NCBI GenBank assembly: GCA_934670175.1
Contig: CAKUOX010000027.1
Span: forward strand, 1-28,632
Origin: an uncultured Clostridia bacterium
GTDB lineage: Bacteria; Bacillota; Clostridia; Christensenellales; Aristaeellaceae
Direction of reading: 5' to 3'
DNA: 28,632 bases
Shown: piece after piece, positions 24,286 to 28,632 of the stretch
Layout of the letters: every line of letters begins with the position of its first letter
Numbering within the stretch: the stretch's first letter is position 1
Translations under genes and position numbers: made by a program
Notes under the pieces: generated by a model
Databases searched by the model: none
What the model was told of the DNA's origin: nothing
What the model saw: only the letters and a program-made list of their open reading frames with translations

Positions 24286-25677
24286 TTAAAGATCGGTATG
24301 CTCGTAGCCGAGGTAATTGGAGAACGCCTCGCTGATGGCCAGCTTTACATGGCCCTTGCCGAAGGTGGTGTGATGGCGGAAGCCCGCGCGCTGCATGTAG
24401 ATGACCTTCTTCTGCAGATCATCGATCTTCGCAACGCCCGCGCAGCCGAAATACGCATCCTCAATCGGCTCGCCGGTGAATTCGCCTTCATCGACGTAGG
24501 TATAGAGCTTGCCATTGAGCGTCGTAGCGGACGCATAGGTCATGGGCATCTTCGCGATGCGGCCCTCGTTTACGCCCCAGCCGTGATCCGGATCGTTGCC
24601 CTTAGCAAACATCTTGTGCACGCCGACGGTGCCCCTGGCCTCCATCAGATCCTGCGCAATCGGGCCGCAGTGGAACAGAATGACCTTGTTGAGATCATCG
24701 CCATAGTTGTTGTTCCAGTCAACGCAGCCAGCCGGGCACTCGGAAGCGGCCTGAAGCGCGCGCATGGTCACCACGTTCGTCACGTCCATTTCACAGGAGG
24801 TGGCGATACCGCGATTGTTCAGCTCGCTCAGCAGCACGCAGGGCGCGATCTGGAATTCATTGTGCATTTCGTTCCAGCAGCGCAGAGACAGCGCATCGAA
24901 ATGATACTGAGACACCATATCATCGATCGCGACGGACATCTTGGCCAGCCAGGAGAAATGCTCGGCCGGGCACTTGGTGAAGTCGCTGTACTGCTTCAGC
25001 GCTTCCATCTTGTCCTTCAGATCGCTGCGGCCGTCCTTCATGGCGCGCATGCGGCTGAACAGCTCGGACAGATCGTAGGATTCAAAGGTGATGCCGTATT
25101 TCTGCAGCGTCACTTCATCCCAGCGCACGGTTTTGAACGCCGTGGTGCGCGCGCCGATACCGCCGATGGTAAAGCGGCGGTTGGCCTTGACCACGCGGCA
25201 GACGGCCGCGAAATCGTGCAGGTTCTGCTGGAATGCTTCGGCCGAGGGATGCACCACATGCGGCGGCAGCAGCGTGTACTTGATACCGAACTGATTGAAC
25301 ATATCAGAAATGGAGAACTTGCCGCAGTAGGAATCGCGGCGATGCTCGAAGTCCATCATGCCGATCTCGTCCGGATACGCCTGAATCAGGATAGGCACGG
25401 TCGCATCGCGCATGGCGGGCACAGCGCCGTTTTCGTCGCCGAAATTGGGCAGGCAGATGATGATGCCGTCATACTCGCCCTCGTGATCCTTCAGCCATTT
25501 GGCGTAAACGCGGCCCTCGTCCGCCGTTTCGATCGCGCCGTTGTGCGTGTCGCCGGGCGCCATTTCGATGTGCTTATAGCCGGCCTTTTCCACAGCGGCA
25601 TACATATCCTGCCGCGCGCTGGCAATCAGGCTTTCCGGAAAAAAGCCGCGGTTAGCGAAATAAAGTGCAAACGTCAT
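24286..25677 (-). CDS. L-fucose/L-arabinose isomerase-like protein
   Basis: The 463-residue protein has the layout of the FucI/AraA superfamily: an alpha/beta N-terminal half (YDGIIICLPNFGDENGA, DATVPILIQAYPDE) and a C-terminal barrel. Likely metal ligands are Glu296 (ATSCEMDVT), Asp320 (GCVDWNNNYG) and His336 (LFHCGP), in the order seen in these isomerases. I cannot tell which aldose or ketose it uses; sequence motifs match neither classical FucI nor AraA closely. ATG 25677 was chosen because AAGGAGAAG lies ten bases upstream; a frame extension to 25746 would run through the promoter. No transporter, kinase or regulator gene is adjacent, so the pathway is unclear. The gene stands alone between its promoter and a shared terminator. 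Confidence 0.82.
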   Translation of the reverse strand: MTFALYFANRGFFPESLIASARQDMYAAVEKAGYKHIEMAPGDTHNGAIETADEGRVYAKWLKDHEGEYDGIIICLPNFGDENGAVPAMRDATVPILIQAYPDEIGMMDFEHRRDSYCGKFSISDMFNQFGIKYTLLPPHVVHPSAEAFQQNLHDFAAVCRVVKANRRFTIGGIGARTTAFKTVRWDEVTLQKYGITFESYDLSELFSRMRAMKDGRSDLKDKMEALKQYSDFTKCPAEHFSWLAKMSVAIDDMVSQYHFDALSLRCWNEMHNEFQIAPCVLLSELNNRGIATSCEMDVTNVVTMRALQAASECPAGCVDWNNNYGDDLNKVILFHCGPIAQDLMEARGTVGVHKMFAKGNDPDHGWGVNEGRIAKMPMTYASATTLNGKLYTYVDEGEFTGEPIEDAYFGCAGVAKIDDLQKKVIYMQRAGFRHHTTFGKGHVKLAISEAFSNYLGYEHTDL

Positions 25678-25734
25678 GGGTTTTATCTTCTCCTTTGCTT
25701 TTTGCCGCACGAAAAACGCCGGCTTATTATATTT

Positions 25735-25762
25735 ATTATAACACAAAAATGCTAAAAATCAA
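25735..25762 (-). promoter_or_regulatory. Sigma-A promoter for the isomerase-like gene
   Basis: On the minus strand a perfect TATAAT (25740-25735) is preceded by TGT (extended -10) and by TTGATT (25762-25757) at 16 bases. The leader of about 50 bases carries the AAGGAGAAG ribosome site. I see no clear catabolite-repression site in it. Confidence 0.68.
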
Positions 25763-25856
25763 TCATCAAAATCTTTTTTCGATCTCTCCTCATAAAAACT
25801 GCGTTCACAAACCAGAATAAACGATAAATTCAGCGCATGAGCGAGGCGATGCAAAA

Positions 25857-26021
25857 ATGCCAAAGCATCCGGTCATTCTCCGGCTGATCTATGGCTTGAT
25901 GATCGCAGGTATCCTGGCCTGCGCTGCCATGCTGCTTGCAATGTTGCTGCGCGCGCCGCGCGGCTTTTGCCTTACGAACGTGCAGCTTGTGAAGGGAGCG
26001 ATCATTTATGCGCCGGTCTGA
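25857..26021 (+). CDS. Predicted 54-residue single-pass membrane protein, first ORF of the spoVA operon
   Basis: An ATG at 25857, with GAGG at 25843-25846, opens a 54-codon frame. Residues 7-32 are strongly hydrophobic (ILRLIYGLMIAGILACAAML, then LAMLL), ending at an Arg-Ala-Pro-Arg stretch, so a single membrane helix is predicted. The C-terminal ~20 residues are mildly polar and contain one Cys. Third codon positions are mainly G/C, like neighbouring genes. The frame overlaps the start of the next small ORF by 14 bases. I recognise no family. Its position suggests a sporulation-linked membrane peptide, but this is inference. A 73-codon frame on the opposite strand covers the same bases and is less likely, as it lacks operon context. 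Confidence 0.5.
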   Translation: MPKHPVILRLIYGLMIAGILACAAMLLAMLLRAPRGFCLTNVQLVKGAIIYAPV

Positions 26022-26124
26022 ACGGGCACTGCCGGATATGGACATGCCCACACGCTACACCGTAGACGAAGCACGGTTTTGCGGCGGCAGGGACAGGATC
26101 AACAATGAGGAGGAACGCCCATGA
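26008..26124 (+). CDS. Predicted 38-residue hydrophilic small protein coupled to spoVAC
   Basis: An ATG at 26008 is preceded at suitable distance by AAGGGAG (25991-25997), a good ribosome site. The frame of 38 codons starts inside the end of the 54-codon ORF, and its TGA overlaps the ATG of spoVAC in an ATGA junction. The peptide is highly charged, with an N-terminal RRSER, a central TRYTVDEARFCGG and an acidic NNEEER end. Its last codons also carry the spoVAC ribosome site GAGGAGG, so it could act mainly as a translational coupler. I know no homologue. Confidence rests on the ribosome site and both overlaps. Confidence 0.5.
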   Translation: MRRSERALPDMDMPTRYTVDEARFCGGRDRINNEEERP

Positions 26125-26579
26125 AACGCGATATTATTTCCCCTGCGGATTATGCACAGCTGGTTTCCAGGATCACGCCGCCGTCACGCCATGTGCGGGG
26201 CTGCCTGCGCGCCTTCTGGGTCGGTGGGCTGATCTGCTGCATCGGTCAGGCGCTGAACATGCTGGCTGAAAATTTGAAGCTCACGGAACTGACCGCGCCG
26301 ATGTTTACCTCCGTGGTGCTGATCTTCCTCGGCACCACGCTGACCGGCATCGGCATATATGATAAAATCGGCCGCTATGCCGGCGCGGGTTCCATCGTGC
26401 CCATCACCGGCTTTGCCAATTCCGTGGCCGCGCCCGCCATCGAATACCGCCGCGAGGGCATCGTACTGGGCATGGGCGCGCGCATCTTTCAGCTGGCGGG
26501 GCCGGTACTGGCCTATGGCATCACCAGCTCCATGATCCTTGGCTTTATCTATCTGGCCGTCAGGGGGTGGCTGCTGTGA
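26121..26579 (+). CDS. spoVAC: Stage V sporulation protein AC
   Basis: SpoVAC is an inner-membrane component of the channel that moves calcium dipicolinate into the forespore and releases it on germination; B. subtilis SpoVAC behaves as a mechanosensitive channel. The 152-residue protein begins with a cytoplasmic stretch (MKRDIISPADYAQLVSRITPP), then hydrophobic segments near 29-48, 60-78 and 115-150. The conserved loop AGAGSIVPITGFANSVAAPAIE is at 88-109. The related SpoVAE has a matching loop. The ribosome site GAGGAGG overlaps the upstream small ORF. The stop overlaps the GTG of spoVAD. Confidence 0.95.
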   Translation: MKRDIISPADYAQLVSRITPPSRHVRGCLRAFWVGGLICCIGQALNMLAENLKLTELTAPMFTSVVLIFLGTTLTGIGIYDKIGRYAGAGSIVPITGFANSVAAPAIEYRREGIVLGMGARIFQLAGPVLAYGITSSMILGFIYLAVRGWLL

Positions 26580-27592
26580 GTCGCTGCGGAGAACAGACCT
26601 TTTTCTATGACCGCCCGCCGCGCATTGCCGCGCGCACGAGCATCGCTGGCCCCAAGGAGGGCAAGGGGCCGCTGCGCGACAGCTTCGATGTCGTTCTGGA
26701 TGATGATCTGCTTGGCATGAAGAGCTGGGAGCTCGCCGAGGGCGAGATGCTGCGCCGCGCTGCGCAGCAGACTGCGGATAAGGCCCAGCTGCCGCTTGAA
26801 CAGGTACAGCTGTTCATCACCGGCGATCTGAACAACCAGATCATCGCCTCAGGCTTTGCGGCGCGCGCACTGGCTGTTCCCTTTCTTGGCCAATACGGCG
26901 CCTGCTCGACCTTCATTCAGTCGCTTGTGCTGGGCTGCGCGCTGGTATCCGGCGGCATGGCGGACAACGCGCTGTGCGCGGCGTCCAGCCATTTCTGCAC
27001 GGCGGAGCGCCAATTCCGCTTTCCGCTGGAGATGGGCAATCAGCGCCCGCCTCAGGCCTCCTGGACGGCCACAGCCTGCGGCTGCGCACTGGTTGTGCCC
27101 GGCACGACGGGCGAAGGGCTCTATGTGACCCACGGCACCGTCGGACGCGTGGTAGATCTTGGCATCAAGGACGCCAACCACATGGGCGCGGCCATGGCGC
27201 CGGCGGTATTTGATACCATTGCGGCGCATTTTGCCGACACAGGGCGCAGTGCGGCGGATTACGACCTGATCGTGACCGGTGATCTGGGCTGGATTGGGCG
27301 CGAATTGCTGAAGGAGCTGCTGAAGCGGGGCGATATTGATGTTCCGGATGAAAAGCTGATCGACTGCGGCAATTCACTGTTCTTCGCGGATCAGGATGCG
27401 CATGCGGGCGGCAGCGGCTGCGGCTGTGTGGCCGCAGTGAGCTGTGGCTGGATCATGCGCCGCATCGAAAGCGGCGAGCTGCGGCGCGTGCTGATCGCAG
27501 GCTCGGGCGCAATGCTCAGCCCTACCAGCACGCAGCAGGGACAGAGCATCCCCTGCATTTCCTGCGCAGTCTGTATTGAAGGGAGGCAATAA
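26576..27592 (+). CDS. spoVAD: Stage V sporulation protein AD (dipicolinate-binding), GTG start
   Basis: SpoVAD has a thiolase-like fold and binds dipicolinic acid for delivery to the SpoVA channel. The 338-residue protein contains LFITGDLNNQIIASG, YGACSTFIQSL with the thiolase-position Cys, SSHFCTAERQFRFPLEMGNQ, VTGDLGWIGRELL and the C-terminal GQSIPCISCAVCIEG, all typical. The GTG at 26576 gives a GTGA overlap with spoVAC and sits behind AGGGGGTGG; an in-frame GTG at 26567 would overlap that ribosome site. At 338 residues it is the usual family size. It is followed by spoVAE after three bases. Confidence 0.96.
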   Translation: MSRCGEQTFFYDRPPRIAARTSIAGPKEGKGPLRDSFDVVLDDDLLGMKSWELAEGEMLRRAAQQTADKAQLPLEQVQLFITGDLNNQIIASGFAARALAVPFLGQYGACSTFIQSLVLGCALVSGGMADNALCAASSHFCTAERQFRFPLEMGNQRPPQASWTATACGCALVVPGTTGEGLYVTHGTVGRVVDLGIKDANHMGAAMAPAVFDTIAAHFADTGRSAADYDLIVTGDLGWIGRELLKELLKRGDIDVPDEKLIDCGNSLFFADQDAHAGGSGCGCVAAVSCGWIMRRIESGELRRVLIAGSGAMLSPTSTQQGQSIPCISCAVCIEGRQ

Positions 27593-27595
27593 GGC

Positions 27596-27964
27596 ATGGA
27601 TACGGTGCTTTTATTCATCAAGGCCTTTGTTGTCGGCGGTCTGATCTGCACCGTCGGCCAGCTGCTGATGCAGTTGACGAAGCTCACCAGCGCGCGCATA
27701 CTGGTGCTGTTCGTGGTATCCGGCGTGGTGCTCACGGGACTGGGCGTATACAAGCCGCTGGTGGATTTCGCCGGTGCAGGCGCGACCGTACCGCTCACGG
27801 GTTTTGGCTACTCGCTGGCGATGGGCGCGTTTGAGGGCGTGAACAAATATGGCTTCTGGGGCGCGTTTACCGGCGGTATCAACCGCACGGCCGCCGGCAT
27901 CGCGGCAGCGATACTCTTCGGCCTGCTGAACGCGCTGATCTTCAAGCCCCACGCAAAGGATTAA
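27596..27964 (+). CDS. spoVAE: Stage V sporulation protein AE (SpoVAEb type)
   Basis: The 122-residue membrane protein completes the core dipicolinate channel set. It has hydrophobic segments near 5-25, 33-52 and 93-115 and a central loop AGAGATVPLTGFGYSLAMGAFE, clearly related to the SpoVAC loop, showing that the two genes share origin. GGGAGG lies before the ATG. A terminator 80 bases downstream ends the operon. No spoVAEa, spoVAF or spoVAA/AB genes are adjacent, so this is the short clostridial form of the operon. Confidence 0.94.
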   Translation: MDTVLLFIKAFVVGGLICTVGQLLMQLTKLTSARILVLFVVSGVVLTGLGVYKPLVDFAGAGATVPLTGFGYSLAMGAFEGVNKYGFWGAFTGGINRTAAGIAAAILFGLLNALIFKPHAKD

Positions 27965-28043
27965 AGAGGATCGGCGACGTCTCTTTGCAAGCGCCGCCGA
28001 ATGCGCAGAACCTCGCTCTGCCAATTTTCACACATCAAAAACA

Positions 28044-28088
28044 GGCTGCACGGCACTTGCTGTAAACAGATGCCATGCAGCCATTTTT
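28044..28088. terminator. Bidirectional terminator after the spoVA operon
   Basis: GGCTGCACGGCA (28044-28055) pairs with TGCCATGCAGCC (28071-28082) with one mismatch in the middle and a 15-base loop. A T run (28084-28088) follows on the plus strand, and TGTTTTTG follows on the minus strand, so it can also stop transcription from the permease gene. Confidence 0.82.
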
Positions 28089-28104
28089 AATTGTGAATTG
28101 TGCG

Positions 28105-28632
28105 TCAGATCACGCTGCGCCCGCCGGACAGCTTGTTGAACAGCACCAGCGCCAGTATGGTAGACGCCGTCAATATGGTGGACAGCGCCGCCGCCGGCCC
28201 GTATGCGTCCGCAAACAGCGTGGTGTATATGGCGGCCGAAATCGTGGATGTACCGCCGGAATACAGGATGATGGTAGAGCTCAGCTCGTTGATCGTCGCC
28301 ACGAAGGACAGCACCGCGCCGGAGAGCATGCCCGGCAGCATCAGCAGCGCCGTGGTCTTGAAGAAGGTGCGCATCGGCGGTTCGCCCAGCGATATCGACG
28401 CTTCTTCAATGGCGGGCTCGATCTGATACAGCGTGCCGATGGACGATCTGAGCGTAAATGGCAGCTTGCGTATCGTGTACGCCACGATCATGATCGTCGC
28501 TGTGCCGGTCAGAACCAGGGGCTTGACGTTGAACGCCAGCACCATGCCGATACCGATGACCGAACCGGGAATGACATACGGGAACATTGCCAGCGTATCC
28601 AGGAAATTCGCCAGCTTGCCCTTGCGCCGCAC
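28105..28632 (-). CDS. ABC transporter permease, iron(III)/FbpB type, C-terminal part
   Basis: This frame is open at the right edge of the window, so only the last ~176 residues are visible; the GTG at the very edge is probably internal. It has four or five membrane helices and the EAA-loop EEASISLGEPPMRTFFKTT (about residues 80-98), which contacts the ATPase, followed by LLMLPGMLSG. Motifs PYVIPGSVIGIGMVLAF and TINELSSTIILY are typical of permeases for iron(III), and also of related phosphonate or thiamine importers. The binding protein and ATPase genes must lie outside the window. The stop is 17 bases from the shared terminator. Confidence 0.85.
   Translation of the reverse strand: MRRKGKLANFLDTLAMFPYVIPGSVIGIGMVLAFNVKPLVLTGTATIMIVAYTIRKLPFTLRSSIGTLYQIEPAIEEASISLGEPPMRTFFKTTALLMLPGMLSGAVLSFVATINELSSTIILYSGGTSTISAAIYTTLFADAYGPAAALSTILTASTILALVLFNKLSGGRSVI

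Noticed and set aside
24298..25755. Plus-strand open frame of about 485 codons opposite the isomerase-like gene
   Set aside because: The minus strand encodes a recognisable isomerase fold with metal ligands, a ribosome site and a promoter; the plus-strand translation has no family features.
25815..25842. Sigma-G-like pair GAATA and CATGAGC upstream of the small ORFs
   Set aside because: The -10 part lacks the final TA, the spacing is 16 bases, and a start from here would fall next to the ribosome site of the first ORF. A forespore promoter is expected for spoVA but is not convincingly seen.
25830..26051. 73-codon minus-strand frame opposite the small spoVA-leading ORFs
   Set aside because: It has a charged, composition-driven translation, no visible promoter or terminator of its own, and lies against the operon direction.
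1..28632. tRNA, rRNA, riboswitch, CRISPR or mobile element
   Set aside because: The intergenic gaps are all short and hold only promoters, ribosome sites and hairpins; no cloverleaf, conserved riboswitch core, repeat-spacer array, transposase or integrase was found by reading.

Overview
The window comes from a GC-rich, spore-forming member of the Clostridia. A Gram-positive PolC-type replicase, the Firmicutes gene order uppS-cdsA-dxr-rseP-ispG-polC, a comEC-holA pair and a spoVAC-spoVAD-spoVAE operon all point that way. Codon third positions are strongly G/C, which is why long open frames appear opposite most real genes. I see no rRNA, tRNA, CRISPR array, insertion sequence or prophage gene. 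Most of the window is conserved core genome, tightly packed, and no intergenic gap exceeds 300 bases.

Left part (1-5451). The end of an unrecognised gene overlaps a membrane-anchored NlpC/P60 cell-wall hydrolase, followed by a terminator hairpin. On the minus strand, a LytS-type sensor kinase with a large membrane sensor and a response regulator with a SARP/OmpR-like winged helix form a two-gene unit with its own sigma-A-like promoter (3368-3396). Divergent from them is a CshA/DeaD-type DEAD-box RNA helicase.

Central part (5485-19723). A good promoter precedes frr. After a strong hairpin, one nearly gapless run follows: uppS, cdsA, dxr, rseP, ispG, polC, an MBL-fold hydrolase, comEC and holA. 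It joins undecaprenyl diphosphate and isoprenoid supply (uppS, dxr, ispG), phospholipid precursor synthesis (cdsA), intramembrane proteolysis (rseP), replication (polC, holA) and DNA uptake (comEC). The usual neighbours pyrH/tsf (before frr), rimP/nusA (after polC) and rpsT (after holA) are absent here.

Right part (19780-28632). A small secreted protein of unknown function ends at a terminator. yebC (minus) and recX (plus) diverge from interleaved promoters. A MATE exporter and a TtcA-like PP-loop enzyme form a coupled pair that converges on a gene for an L-fucose/L-arabinose isomerase-like protein. Then comes the spoVA operon for dipicolinate transport into the spore, preceded by two small, translationally chained ORFs (54 and 38 codons) that I do not recognise. 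The window ends in the 3' part of an iron-type ABC transporter permease gene on the minus strand.

The most unusual item is the pair of small ORFs at the head of the spoVA operon. Next are the fused uppS-polC/comEC-holA layout, the atypical histidine-kinase H-box, the secreted orphan and the interleaved yebC/recX promoters.
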